From the NCBI RefSeq assembly GCF_963422355.1, contig NC_085099.1, positions 7,065,246 through 7,129,245 on the forward strand: a DNA stretch of 64,000 nt, read 5' to 3'. The position numbers and the translations under genes were made by a program. The notes beneath the pieces are model-generated. The model saw only the letters and a list, made by a program, of their open reading frames with translations, did not search any database and was not told where the DNA came from. Of this stretch, positions 31,504 through 44,800 are shown piece after piece. The stretch is from Corticium candelabrum (lineage: Eukaryota > Porifera > Homoscleromorpha > Homosclerophorida > Plakinidae). Position 1 is the first letter of the stretch; the number at the start of each line of letters is the position of its first letter.

Positions 31504-33156
31504 GAGCGATGCCCCTGTTATCGGACACCATCAATCATCGGACAGCCGTGCAAGAAGTAAACGAAGTAAGACTGAGCTTTGTTAAAGTCCACAGTAAGAA
31601 GGATTAGTAAAGATTGTGATTCCAGACGCGGGACTTCCAAAGGCTTGAAACGGTTATTGCTAGGACGGTAAACGTGATCCTTCTCTGCGACCCCGGATAT
31701 CGGACACCACCATCATTCACCGGACACGACCTCTCCCATGAAAACGCAAAGGCAATTCTGCAATTTCGCACCTGAGATAGGTTTGTAGGTGACTAGCTAG
31801 CACAACAACACTATCACTGTCTCCGTTTGCTACTCTCCAAGAGAGATAGTGCACGCTCATTGAGTCGAGGTAACGCCCCTTTCGTCGGACACTGGTTTTT
31901 TCTTTGCAGCAGCAGTCTGCAGGTAAAAATGTCATGAGAGAGAGTTGGAAAAAATATTGTACGGCCCCCAATTCATTTGACCGTTATTTGACTCAGCAAC
32001 GGTTATTAGCGGAAACTGCTGAATTTTCTCTGCTGACAAGCTCACTCTGTTGGCATCTACTAGCCCTCCGGTACTGTCTAGTCTTTCCAACGTAAGAATT
32101 TGAACTCCTGAGTGTCTTGCAGCACAACTGCACAGGCTTGATGCACACGGATGTAGCAGACGATTCACGTCATCCATGTGCGAGCTTAGCGGTGAGCACA
32201 TTCTCCCAACTCGCACAGGAACAGCCCATGCTTTTCTTTCAAGGCCCCTAAATTGTTACTTGGCTCTGGATAGGACGTGTGCAGGTGTTCTGATCTCAGT
32301 TTGATATCTACCTTTGCCTGACCTTGCACCGCCACGAAGTGTGCAGCACGTCATCGTTGGTACAGCCAGCTGTACCGAATGCAGGAACTTTGTTTACTAT
32401 CAGAGCAGCTAGAACCTTCACCCCTGCTTCTCCTAGGTAAAGTTGAATTAGATAACGTCAAGTCCTTGTCAAAGCGCGCTAGGCAGCGATCGACTTTCTT
32501 TGCAAAGGGTAAAAGAGCGTTTTAGCACTTCAACCCTGCCCTCTCATTGGTTTCGGTTGTCGTCTTCTTTGTTGAACGGCTAGTTCGTTCAAGCGACATC
32601 TTTTACACGTCCTAGTGGGGGCGTGGTTGTAGGAGAAATGACTCAGAATTGCCATCAAGCACTCTAGGCAAGTGGGCTGCGTTCTGCGGCGTTTCAGATA
32701 GCTGAATTTTAAATCAACTGCAGTCATTTGAAACCTAGAGCTGTTGCTGAGAAGGTAGGAAGGCAAGAAAATGGGTGTCCGACGATTGGGGCCGTTACCA
32801 CGGGCGTTTGACCTACTGTAACTCATACAGACCTGCCATGCAGGGTAACGACACGATTTGTAGGTAAAGAGTTGTTGATTAGCGATATATAAGTAACTAG
32901 GCTGAAGGATGCGTGTGTGCAATTTAGACGCTACTGTCCAGTGAACGATGTGTTTGTCCGATGAACGGGGTATGCAAGGCTCCGCACAGTTTTCAATCTC
33001 ACTCTAAGCAGAGAAGAGGTACAATGCTCTCTCTTGGTGTGCTCAATTACAACTTGGATACCTACATTTATGATTTGGTAGGGACTGCGTTCAAAAACGG
33101 ATAACTGAGAACTCGCGTCCGGAATATGATGGTGTCCGAGGAACGGGGCCGCGCTC
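31504..33156. mobile_element. TA-flanked MITE cluster (Tc1/mariner-type ends), concentric copies
   Basis: The outer ends are GAGCGATGCCCCTGTTATCGG (left, plus strand) and the inverted GAGCGCGGCCCCGTTCCTCGG (right), flanked by TA (31502-31503 and 33157-33158). Excising it with one TA restores the Gypsy 4 gag reading PLV-IAERF. Further inverted pairs with the same TCGGACA core lie inside (31681 with 32972; 31871 with 32797). The inner pair is TAACGCCCC...GGGGCCGTTA. No complete transposase is seen. Confidence 0.75.
31871..32797. mobile_element. Innermost TA-flanked MITE
   Basis: Ends TAACGCCCCTTTCGTCGGAC and, inverted, TAACGGCCCCAATCGTCGGA. It contains a minus-strand open frame (32922-32530), whose 3' part has two Cys-x2-Cys pairs (TCLECLMAIL and RTCKRCRLNEL); this could be a remnant zinc finger of a transposase, but I cannot assign it. 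Confidence 0.6.
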
Positions 33157-33158
33157 TA

Positions 33159-33420
33159 CCAGGGGTTTTGGCGCCAAATGATCTTGTAATGTGTCGACAA
33201 TCTCCTTGAAACTGAGTGTAGATGGCTTGGTCGGTGTCCTTAAGTTAAGCTTTTCAGCAAGCCGTACGTCTGGCTACCCATGAGAGCAATGAGGGTTGGA
33301 ACGCGTGCTTCGTTCGCGACGCCATTGGCCACGAAGAACTGCTCCACCCGTTCAATGTACGCAGTCCAGTCCCCCTGGTCTGCATCAAAAACCGATACCG
33401 AACCTAAAAACGTCGCCATT
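33159..33420 (-). pseudogene. Gypsy 4 gag N-terminus
   Basis: Starts MATFLGSVSVFDADQGDWTA and continues YIERVEQFFVANGVANEARV, LIALMGSQTYGLLKSLT. The end of the domain (FKEIVDTLQDHLAPKPLV) lies in a second frame up to the MITE border at 33158. Confidence 0.88.
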
Positions 33421-33560
33421 CTTGTCGCCAGTGTGATAACGCTGAATATTGTACCGCCTAAGCAGTCTACCAAACAACCGGGGAAGTTAAGTTTGCGAGA
33501 TGTCCCGCATAATCTGAACATCTGTAGGACGTATCGATAGCTTGCATGACAACCTCGAAA

Positions 33561-34620
33561 CATTCGCGCACAGTCTAGTAAGTCTTTGACCTCAGCTCGT
33601 CTTACAAGGCAGCGTTGATAACTGATCTATTCTCAGTTTTTTTGCGTGCTTACCAACCTTAGAGAGATCTAGATGCGCTTGCAGGAAGCTGAGCAAAACG
33701 GTCAAATATGACGATCGTCCGCCGGTAGCTTCAACTATTTGTATTTCGCCCAACTTATATAGAGCGGAGCGAATCCAACCTACTTGGTTCTTGGATTTGC
33801 CTGCACTATTGCTTTCTTCAGAACTTCTTGTCAAGGTGGAATCTTCTCTTGTTTGGAGATGCAGGACGAGGTCAAAGTGACGATGATCATGGCGGTTTCC
33901 GGTCATTTTGACTCGCGATGTAGTCGTACAAGGTGAGTGTTATTGGCATTTGTTGTAAAGCATGTGCAAGACTGTCGTTAGCACATACATTCTGATGAGG
34001 AATCGGTTGCGTTGGGGCTTGCTGGGTATGAGTTTTCGTGGGCTAATAATACGTGCTTTGTTGTGAGCGGTCAAGGTAAGCGACATTCTTTTGCTCCCTA
34101 CATTTTGCCCAACTGATTTTCGTCTCTTCATCTGCATGAACGCAGAGTAGAGGAGTTGCTTCGGTTGCGCGTGCACTTCCCTAAGCCGTCAGGTCCCGCC
34201 AACACCATGCAAACTACCGCCGTATCAAGGCTATCGAGCAGGACTCATGACAGATGGCAGCCAGATTTGGGCGTGACTTGTGGTGTCAGGGCGGTGCTGC
34301 TACGCGCCGTCTAGATATTGCATGTGTTTTCGCGAATTAGTGGACAGTCGTTCGGACAATATGTGTAACATACGTGTAGAGGCTCTAACTTGAAGATGTT
34401 TAGCCGTGTAGTGTGTACACTGCAGTAATACACGTAATACACATGGTGACTTGAAAGCAGTACATGCATGTGTACAGTATTGTGGTATACAGTGTGTAAC
34501 ACCATAGTAATTACGTAATTAAATGTATTCTACGTTACATGAAAATAGTAACTCTTAATTAACTAAAATTATGTAGGAAGATGGTTCAAAATGTCTGAAA
34601 ACATTTAGCTGATTCCTACT
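33561..34620. other. No gene recognised
   Basis: A 104-codon open frame on the minus strand (33906-33592, beginning MTGNRHDHRHFDLVLHLQTR) and a 78-codon frame (34176-33940) are the only long ones. They resemble no family I know and may be chance or a lost part of a host gene. Confidence 0.35.
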
Positions 34621-34626
34621 AGCACT

Positions 34627-34781
<155 letters not shown>

Positions 34782-34799
34782 TGTGTGTATGTAGGAGAA

Positions 34800-36017
34800 G
34801 CCACAATGGTCAAGAAGTGCTTCTTGTTGTCACCGGGTGCTAACTGGCAGCTGTCCCTGCTCTCACACAGATCAATATCCTGCTATGCTATGGGCATCTG
34901 CATGCTGTAATTACAATTGCGTATGGTACATGTACTAGTTTGTTGCAATAGCGGTTTGCGCATACTGTACATGTCTTAGAAATATTCAAGCACAGTTACT
35001 GGCGTACGTAGCTAGTCTAGGCCGTAGGTACGTAACATTGACATCCATGTTTGTGTGACTGGTTAGATTCCTCTAGCGCAGAACTTTGGTATCTCTGGAA
35101 GCAGTTGGTACGGAGTATTTGCACTTACACGTTGCAATACTTCTGTGAGGAAGTCTTGTATGTGTCCCCTTCTTGAGTTTGCGGCATAAGAGGCAGTCAC
35201 AACAACTGGGGCCCCATGTGCCGGTCAGATACTGAGGGCTTCTGTTCGACCAGAGCTACAATGTAGTAGGACAAAGCTCTGCCATGATAGGAATAATAAT
35301 GTGTGCGTGGTTGAACTCGAGATCTAGCTCTGTTATACGGGTCACACTGTATAAGTATACAGGACCTGTTCAAACATAAATGCTATGGTTGTTTGGTAGA
35401 CTGAAGACTGCGCACCGTGCGCATCAACCACCCACTCTACCACAGTCCAGTAGATGTGTGCTTTGATAACATCACATGTGTAATTACATTTAAGGTTTGT
35501 AATCAAGTCTAGGTTTGTAAGTGACCCTCATGTATGCCTAGATTGACTCACCTAGCTTAACGCCAATGGCTGTCATCTTTTGGGGTACCGATCGATTGAG
35601 ACCGACTGGTGAGGTCATTGAATGTTGCCTCTGTAAAGGAGTGAGAGATGAGGGATGAAGCCCAGAGAGTTGTTGAAAAATAGATTGGAGTGTTTCCTAG
35701 AGGCATCTGACAAAATATGAAAAATACAGTTGCTATGCTTTAATTAATTAAAAATTGTTCTATTCTAGGTGATAGTCATACGAATTTGTTTTCTGTTAGC
35801 TGCAGTTAATTTTGTTGTAGAATATCTTTGTGTGATTGTAGTGTATCTGTACCTATAGTGTGATTGTGACTGTAGTGTGATTGTGGCTATTCTTTGTCTG
35901 CCCTTTAGTGAGGGGACTGCACCAGGTTATAGTCCATTTTTGCCCGGAAGTATGACGCGGCGGAAAGGGTCTACATGCATGGCTGCACGAGACTAGGTTT
36001 TCATGGTGTGCAAAAAT
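34800..36017. other. Intergenic, no gene recognised
   Basis: No long ORFs. At 35407-35448 a ~40-bp block (minus strand TGTGGTAGAGTGGGTGG...ATGCGCA) matches the start of the Gypsy 4 LTR stub at 25872 and is probably an LTR fragment. Confidence 0.5.
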
Positions 36018-36020
36018 GTA

Positions 36021-36060
<40 letters not shown>
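36018..36060. repeat. (ATT)n microsatellite
   Basis: About fourteen ATT units. Confidence 0.95.
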
Positions 36061-36062
<2 letters not shown>

Positions 36063-37632
36063 CTACCATTTATATAACGTGACTTGCAAGGCCGTGTCAC
36101 AGGAACTTGCAGAACCTTCATTTTGACATATGGTTGCAGGCATTAGCAGAATCAATGGTTTACCTTCAAAACATTCTTTGCTTCATCTGTGGTATAGATT
36201 ATATGAGCACAGATGAAAAGACACCATAATTGTGTAAGCGTAGGAACCTACAATTTTAGTTTTGGTCAAGGGGCACAAATTTGCCTATGAGGGCGTGACA
36301 CTGAACAATATTAGACCAAATAATACATTTACTGTATTATTAATTACACATACATATGCATGCATGTAAGTTGTAACACACCAAGACCAAACTTAACTAT
36401 TCAATGATATCAATGACACTATTATATCACGTACGTCTACATCTTAGTCTCTACATCTGTTATTCGAGTATATCTGCAGGTCACTGAGTTTCTATTAGTG
36501 AGTTAGTAATGATTTCTCAACCACAGCTATAAAAGTTGAGAGGGTACATGCCCCCATTGCCCCCAGTTCCTACCTCTATGCCATGGGCATTGGCTATACC
36601 CCTTTTTAAAAATGGACTTTGCCAGTCGCTTATTATGGTTTAGGAGTAGGTGATTAAATAGCTAATGTATGTTTTACCACATCACGCTGTGTACCAAATA
36701 TTTGAGGTCATCAAGTTGCTCGATATTGACAGGTTCTTGTTTGCAGAGTCATAGGTGTTAGTGAGGAGAGACTAAGGTTATTTGGCAAGTTTCAGTGTTT
36801 GTTGTTAAAATGAAATCTGGTTAGCATGCATTTGTTTTATGGCCACGGCTAATTAGCGCTCTACATTTGCTTCTGATACCTCTCAATGGAGAGGCTATAA
36901 AATATACCACTAATTAGCACAGACAGCACACCTTGTGTGCAATATATACCAAGCCAGAATCTGGACCAGTTGTAGTAAAATACAAAGCGATCTATCCCAT
37001 CTCCAGAACATTTTGGCTGGAAGGAAGTGGAGTAATCTTGATCACCTGTCTAGTTAGCTAAACCTTTCCAGAGGTGTAATGTGTGTGTCAAGAACTAATA
37101 CTGTGCTCCCGCAAAGGCAATCGCTAATAATTGTAAATGTGGGACAGCAAACCTAGATTGCACACTACTCTGTAAAAGTGCAACTGTAAAAGGGAACAGG
37201 ATTAGAAGTATTGACTGTAGCAAAGAAACAGAAGATTTAGTGGTCCATAGAAAAGTTTGTAATTTAATAAGTCTTATTGATGAAAATTTAAAATAATGGA
37301 TATACAAACATTTGTACGTCATTTCTACAGAGCTGCAACACAATTGCAAGTTTCAGACATGTTGATAAGAGTACTGATAGGTTTGTTCAAGTACAAACTG
37401 GCTTCTAGCCAAATGTTTTGTAAGTCTTCATGTTCTTTCAGTTTGCATTGATCCTGAACAGAGTTCAAGAGGGCTCCTATCCCAGATTTCATCCCTGACC
37501 TAAAGAAACTTTACACAAAATTTGGTGCTTTCATCCACTCTGTAACGATTCCGTCAAAATATGGCACTAAGCCACCTAACTAATGTGAGATTGACTTGTA
37601 GCTACGGGATGAGTAGTTCCTGCTAGGTATAG
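36061..37632. other. Intergenic, no gene recognised
   Basis: AT-rich, no convincing coding segment. The small minus-strand frame at 37349-37095 has no recognisable motif. The 3' UTR or last exon of INTS5 may lie near its right end. Confidence 0.5.
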
Positions 37633-37829
37633 CAGGGCCGGCGAAGCAGGATGGGTCAGGTGGGCCATGGGCTACCCAACTTTTGAAACAGGAATTTCTG
37701 CCAACAGCCTTTTGACAAGAACTTCTGGAAATATTGATTACAAAAAGCTACTTTTTACATTCACTCTGGGCAGGGCTTGGCCACTCAAGATCTGGCTCAC
37801 CCAACATCTGGAATGCTCCGTGGGCCCTG
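37633..37829. mobile_element. hAT-like MITE, ~200 bp
   Basis: Begins CAGGGCCGGCGAAGCA and ends with the inverted GCTCCGTGGGCCCTG. Only the outer ~15 bp pair well, and no convincing target duplication is seen. Confidence 0.5.
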
Positions 37830-37929
37830 TCTATATAGACTAATATGTTGCAAGGTCAACGCAATAATCAACATGGAATAACTTACAATTTCATATAAAC
37901 TAAGAACACATACAGACGACACCCTACAC

Positions 37930-38072
37930 TAGCCTCGTTCCCAGGCATTTGTCTCGCTCCTCCATGCAGTTCTCGTGCATCAATCCAACGGCTGACGCTG
38001 TGACGTCAGCCTAGTCACGTGACATGTGAGTGCTGGATGGAGGAGTAAGGCAAATGCCTGGGGACGAGACTA
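37930..38072. mobile_element. MITE with TAGCCTCGT ends
   Basis: Left end TAGCCTCGTTCCCAGGCATT and inverted right end TAGTCTCGTCCCCAGGCATT; arms continue with CTCCTCCA / TGGAGGAG. Nearly identical 9-mers flank it (ACCCTACAC and ACCCTACCC), suggesting an 8-9 bp duplication. The ends resemble those of the foldback element at 48959-49924. Confidence 0.75.
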
Positions 38073-38404
38073 ACCCTACCCTACCTGTAGGCTAGTTTCC
38101 ATTTCCCATTGTAACTCAATTCCAACCTCTCAAATAACATCTACAGAATTCAAGTCTTTCCAACTAAAGAAAAAATGTGTCCAAGAGTGCTAATATTGGC
38201 TTGCACAATGTTACGGACAGTATCCAGAATGCCTAGGACAGTTTGACCAACATACAACAATTAGCAAAAATCATTTGACAACTTAATCACCATAATGTAT
38301 GTACCGGTAACTCCACTTCCATTCTTAACAGAACTGCTTCCATCCTGTTCCCAAAAAACAAATAAGGTGACTTCCAGGAAAAAACATACACAGACTTACA
38401 CAAA

Positions 38405-41400
38405 GCCTAACATGTCTCATTATCGACAACAACAAATGCCATGTTTCTTCAGGAGTTAAAAACTCAAAACAGAATGGGATTATAGCTGTTTGTGGAGGTA
38501 ACCATTCAGCCTAAACGTGGAAAGTAACAAAAGTGATAAAGTAAATACTGTATTGTACCAAGAAAACACCTGGAACATACTAAAACAATCACTCGAACTG
38601 TCTTAATCGTAGCTTGAAGATCACTTAAAGCCTGTTTTGTTTGCTGTTTTCTACAGTGTTTCCAGAAAGAAATCTCTGATGCTAAAAGACTGGCAACCAC
38701 AGACTTGCATTTAAGTAATGCTCCAGGCACTGAAAGTTTAGAAATGTGTTGTAGAATAATGAAGCAAATATGCTGCACATGCTCACCTGGTGCAATGAGT
38801 AGCAGAAGCTCCCACAAGACTGGATGTTTACTAAAATAGCGTTTTACCATTAAATCTCTAAAATAAGCCAACACATGAATTAGAGATTAGAATCCTACAA
38901 ACATCTCTGCCAAACTTTTCTAATGTCAACTTGAGCAGTTCTTCATCGTCTGGCCAGCCTTCTGTGTGAATGCGGATTGGTGCAATTACATCTATTAACA
39001 CAGTTGCAATACTGAGAGCTCCATTGCATGACAGCCTCCTAGCAAATGTGTGTTGTGTTTGAGCTGGATCAGTACAACACACGTGCAATAAGTCAATTGC
39101 TCCCTGAGTTACTGATTGCAGAATTATATGCCTTTCAGAGAACTACATACAAGCTAAATCACACATTATTCATATAAAAGAAGCTACTAAAAGGGTTACC
39201 TGGGTAATTTCCATTGATTGCCTTGCTCTAGCTGTCTGACTTGTTTGAGAAAAAGCTCTACTAATCTGACGTTGACCTAGAAAGTTGCCCTGCTTTTGAT
39301 TGGCTGCTAATAAGGAAGTAACTTCCAAACTGCCTAACCAATACATTGGAATTAGCATAAACACAATTTGTTGATACAAACACAGCAAACCTGTTGTTGA
39401 TACCAACGGCAATTTAATCAATTCAGAGCCCTGCAATAAAACAGTAAACAATGTCTCTTTGCCACCTGCCAACTGCATTTTCTACTAACCAATTCCAGTA
39501 GTCCTTCTACAACTAATCGAACAACAAGAAACTGTGCAGTTGTACGTCTTGTAACCACAGCTAGTAATAGTCTGCATTGTTCCAAGTACCATTGCCTCTT
39601 TCCTATATCAGAAATGAGTCCATTCACATACAAACTACTAACACGTTGACAATTGTATAACCAAAACATGGTGAATGTTTGTCACAAAGTACAGAGAAAT
39701 AGAAATTACAACAAGCATGACACAAAGCCAATTCAGCAGACAATGCTAATGTGAAGTTTTGACCAAACAAAAGCAACAAAATCTGCAAAATGCATTCGAC
39801 ATCTGATGGGCTGCTTAATAAAGCAGAGGCCAATGCAGCTACATGATTTCGAAGAGCTTTCATGCAGCTTGACCTGCAAAAGATAGAAAGATGATATTGT
39901 TGATCGCATTGAACTGATCAAACCTTGCTAATTGACCATGATTCTCCTTCTCAAGTAACAAAAAAGAGAGAAGATTTGAAAACGAAGTATTGGCCTAATA
40001 AACACAATATGTTCTCAATTTTCAGCAATGTGACTTCCACTTCCAATAAGAGTAGTAAATAGCCTCATCTACATTGAGTATTACTGCTTAGGTTTATATC
40101 CTTCACTTGTGCTAAAGGAAATAACATCTAGTTGTAGTAAGTTTCATGTCGTTTTGTACTGTTTTAGTTGACCAATGCTAGTCGTCCAATGTACACAAAC
40201 AACACAAAAACAAAGTCAGCCACTGATGTATATCACACGAAACCTTCATGCAACCTCCTACATAAAATAAGTCTTGCAGTTAACTTTGTTTGACAGAGCT
40301 AGAGCAGGTCGCACTGTGTGTGTGTACTTATAAGACTGTCAGTTGTAAGCTGAAATTCTTGGTGTCTAGCATAACACAATAGAATCAGAATGTTAACTGG
40401 TATCGTTTACAAATGACAATTAGACATACAATAATCAATCCTAATAACAATGTGCATATTTGAAAGCATGCATGCAAATATGGTAGAAAGCAGAACAGCA
40501 ATAAAACTAGCATTCAGCCATAATTTATAGCATCAAATACCAATTTGGCAATGCACATACCATCTCTACCCTTCAACCGACTTCACAGATACCACCAACA
40601 GCTATCCACATGCCCATTTACAATAAATAATAATTGAGAAGGTAAAATTAATCGCCAATCGGTTTGTAATACAACATTTTTCTGCTGCCCTTTGCTAGTC
40701 TTGCATAGCCAGACCCTCTTCCACCATCATACTATTGACGAGAAAGGGTATGGAAACTGCTGTTGATGTCACTGTTTTGCCATTATTCTCAGCATTCCAC
40801 CACATTCTGGCGGAGTAAAGAGGTGTCTATGGCCTCTGTAAAAACTGATGGACTATCAAACACCTCAGTGCACATGACAATGCACATGCACTATGTACCT
40901 ATGTCGCTGTCGTTGTTTTACTGATCTACTGTTGTATTAATGATCCACTTACAGGATTCTCAATATGTCTTCTTGTTGTGTTATATTTCCTTTTATGCGA
41001 CATCAGCCTGAGCAGGAATGTGTGTGGTCTCAGCTTGATGTGCTGTGATTGACTCTGTTGCCTTATAGATGACTCACACTTTGCCACTGGCAGTTTTCAA
41101 GCAACTCCTGCATCTCCTGTACTCAGACGAGTGCAAAGTATGAATGACTTGCTGCTCGCAGATCAGTAAATCAACGATTATATTATGCATGCTTGTTGTC
41201 ATGTATGTCATGACCATTAGACACCTCTTTACCCCACCAGAATGCAGTGAGATAAGAGAGCAGCAGAACAACAACATCAAACGCAGTCCCTGACCTTCCT
41301 CTTGTTAGAACTTCTGACTGAGAAGTATGGTGACAAGAGAGGGTCTGGCTATGTGAGACTAGCTTTTCCCACTACATTTATGAACAACACGTTACAATAA

Positions 41401-41721
41401 AAGTTCCATCAGTTTCAGTTTAATTGAAAGTTGCTGCGAAGTCATCTCCTCAAACTGGCCATTCACCAAATTCATTATTCAAGTCCTATAATGTAACTAG
41501 TTGTGGTTGATAGGAGGAAGTAAACAAAGACAAACAATGAAGTCTTTCTTCACATGCAGTTAGTGCAAGGATACAAACGATGTGAGGGCAATTCAAATAT
41601 TGCGCGCACACACTTGAAAAATACAAGTTACACATGTGCACATGACATTGTGTACACATGCGTAACTGAAAATTTTTCAAGTGTGCAAGCAATGTGCACA
41701 CCACAGAGACACAGACACACA

Positions 41722-41774
<53 letters not shown>

Positions 41775-41784
41775 ACACACCACC

Positions 41785-41816
<32 letters not shown>

Positions 41817-44800
41817 CAACAACAACAAGACAACCACAACCACCACCACAACCAGGACCATAGCAACTAAGAGCATTCTTTAAGATATCTGGAGCTTCAT
41901 ACCAGCCAAGTCAAGAGACACATTACTATGTAAACACCAGTCTCAATAAAACCATGCATGGTATATAGTACTAACATGAGATCGTAATGAATGGCTCATC
42001 CCTAGATCTGTTATAACCGAATCCAGAACTTCTTGTAAGAGACGAGGAAATTGATGCTCCAAAACACACTGAATTTCTGCAAACATAGGAGGCTACAAGC
42101 AAATCAGAAACTAGTGAAGAAGCAAGAAACACTAGCACTAGCACTGTTACTCAACCAACCAGAGACTTATGTGTTTTTGTCTTAATCAAATGTTTAAGGA
42201 TTGACGCAGATACTTCCCGACCGCTGTGCAATCCAGTCAACACTAAAAGACGTCGTACCCAATCCAACAACCTAAAAGAACAATTAAATTGTTAAATTTT
42301 TTAATAAACTAAACATAGCAAACTGAATAACAACGATGGTACCACGGGCTTTTATTGCTTGATAGTAGATTGACCAGCCAATCAGTCATAACATTAACAT
42401 GCTGACGTAGAGATGACAGAAGTGGCACAGTTTCTTTCAAATAAAGTTCATTCAATCTAACAAGCAAACTATCCAGAAAACACTGAGTCATTTTGGATAT
42501 GATGTCCTTTCCAACAGACTCTATAACATCATGATTTACACCAAAGTAATTTCACCGATTCAAGGAAAGCTGAATCACCTGTAGCTACATCAGCTAAGAA
42601 TTGTAAAATGGTGAATGCATGAATACTTTGCAGATGACTGAATATTGATATAAGTTGAACTCTCACACTACAACAGAACAAAAAAGCATGAAATGGCACG
42701 TAGAAACTACAAAACAAATACATACAAACATTAGACAAACAGGTACGCAACACGTGAAACATTCCAAACAAGTAAACAGACCCCTGTTTGCTATAGACAG
42801 ATTCTTACACCAACAGTTGAACAAAGACACTGTTTGTATTAAAGACAACAACACACTCAGACAATCTGCAATGTTACACAACCTGTGAGAAAAAGTCCAT
42901 TGTTTCACCTGCATGTGAACCAATTCCAGCACTTCAATTTTTACTGAATAACAACAAGTTAGCAGCAAAATTATTTCTTCAAACAATGTGACCTACAGTG
43001 GCCAACTCCCTCTTCAAGAAAGAGACTGGTAATAGGTGCACACCAGAATGACAAATTTACAAGAAAAGGAATTATATACAGCTGTAACTGAGACGGATCT
43101 GAGTGTAAACTCTCCTATTAATCAAATGATTGTCAAAAATGCAGCACTATTCACTGTACAACAGCTGACCTGAAACAGTTCCATAAAAGCTGATTGCAAG
43201 TGCGTCCTATGCCTCAAAATTAGATGTTCTAACACTGGAATGATTCTGGGTATATGTTCTTCACTCATGCTGCCTTTCGCCTCCATAAACTCAGTAAGAC
43301 CAAGTCGAAGCAGAGCCGGTACAAGAGTAGCACAAAACATGGCTCTGCAAGTAGCAGAAGAATCAATACCATGTTTGTCAAATGATCGTTTGCATAATGA
43401 CTTGACTCTTCTATCTCACCCAGAATGAGCCAACATCCAGTCAAAGTGCGGACGATATGATTGTACTGTAGTCAGTAGTCTATCTACGCACTTGACTGGA
43501 TCTTTCTGCATTCTGCCAATAACAATAGAAAAAGAATCATGTACAATAGAAAAAGAATCATGTACATAATCCTGCACCAACATCAAGATACAGATATCAT
43601 TTAGTGCTAATACATAACACTGCAAAATCCACATAGATATTGCATGGTTTTTATTCAAGTAAATTATATAGAATGCAGCTTGAAGTGTGTACTTCTGTAC
43701 ATAAACTGGCATCTGTTTACATGTAAACTATTCCACATACACACTATCATTCCTCACAACTCTACTGCACTATCTACAGATCGATCATGTAAAAGCATTG
43801 TAATGCTTCTACACCGTGTGCACACGAAAAAGCCAAGTACGGGCTGTTATCTGATCAAGCTTCTTACATATTGATTTGAGCAAATGTATACATAATGATT
43901 TCAATTCCCTGCAGATCGCAAAAATTGCTTGGTCAGTCTGATGACAATAACCTACCTGGGTCCTTGTAGGGCACACAAAGGCACATAGTACCAAATGTTC
44001 TAATAACAGCCTCTGCCCTTCTAAAGCCTGGTTCACAATATTGACGCCGACGTCAACAATAGAAATAAATCCTAGTCCAACGTCGAAATCCTAGTCCAGG
44101 CGATTTCTTTGAAGTTTGACGCTCAACTGAGCGTCGGCGTCATATTGTGAATCAGGCTTAAGCGGGGTAACTATATAGTTTTTTAAATTTTTCCATTGTT
44201 CAACACAAATACATACACAAACATCATAGAATTTCTTATGTTATCAACTACTTATAGTATTTTGTATTCAATTATCCTAGTCTGGTGTTCAATTATCCAA
44301 TTTACCCATTCAATTATCCAAGGTTCTGTCAGAGAAGTACCAAACAATTCTTTCAGTCTGATACATAAAGTCAAAACTGCGCACAATTCTTTCATGACGT
44401 CTTTCTATGATGCTCACTCGTGTTTCAGCTGAACAATAAACGATTGATTGGAACCAAGGTGGGAAAGCAATAATTAGTGAAATTTCAGCTCTTTGATTAG
44501 CTATAAACACCATCCCAAATAACACATTTATCCATAGATGGAACTGTGTGTGGTATCACGCAGGACGCGCGGCTTACAAGTATGTGGATTACACCACAAA
44601 AACTGATGGACAGAGCAAGGCGTCGTATAAGCTCCATAGATATCATTATGTAGATTTAGTTGCTTGCAACAGCTTAATTAAACCTCCGGAAACGTGGGAC
44701 ACCAAGATTAGTGAGAAGCAAACATACAACAATATTCATGTACGTTTCTAGATAGTGCTTGGTACAGTACCCAGAAGATTGACCACTGACGTGAGCGTTT

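Larger units (their letters stand above)
25831..33560 (-). mobile_element. Gypsy LTR retrotransposon 4, decayed and split by later insertions
   Basis: A minus-strand element whose 3' LTR is reduced to about 40 bp (25872 downwards, TGTGGTAGAGTGGG start). Integrase lies at 27418-26600, RNase H 27773-27490, RT 28500-27780, protease and zinc knuckles 29286-28694, gag C-terminal half 29638-29387 (the part above 29465 now MITE-derived), gag middle 31500-31379 and gag N-terminus 33420-33159. The gag gene is split twice: by a MITE at 29468-31375 and by a TA-flanked element at 31504-33156. Leader sequence TGGCGACAAGAATGGC lies at about 33430, next to the presumed end of the 5' LTR. Confidence 0.85.

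Noticed and set aside
35401..35448. Start of a 5' LTR for Gypsy 4
   Set aside because: The ~40-bp match to the LTR stub at 25872 is real, but the 2-kb distance to the gag leader at 33430 has no continuing LTR similarity. Kept only as an isolated LTR fragment.
41486..41883. Open frames with Val/Leu/Cys or Thr/His/Asn/Pro repeats
   Set aside because: Artefacts of the compound (CA)/(CCA)/(CAA) microsatellite in an INTS5 intron.
44310..44525. 71-codon minus-strand frame as an INTS5 exon
   Set aside because: It does not resemble INTS5 and has no matching splice phase.
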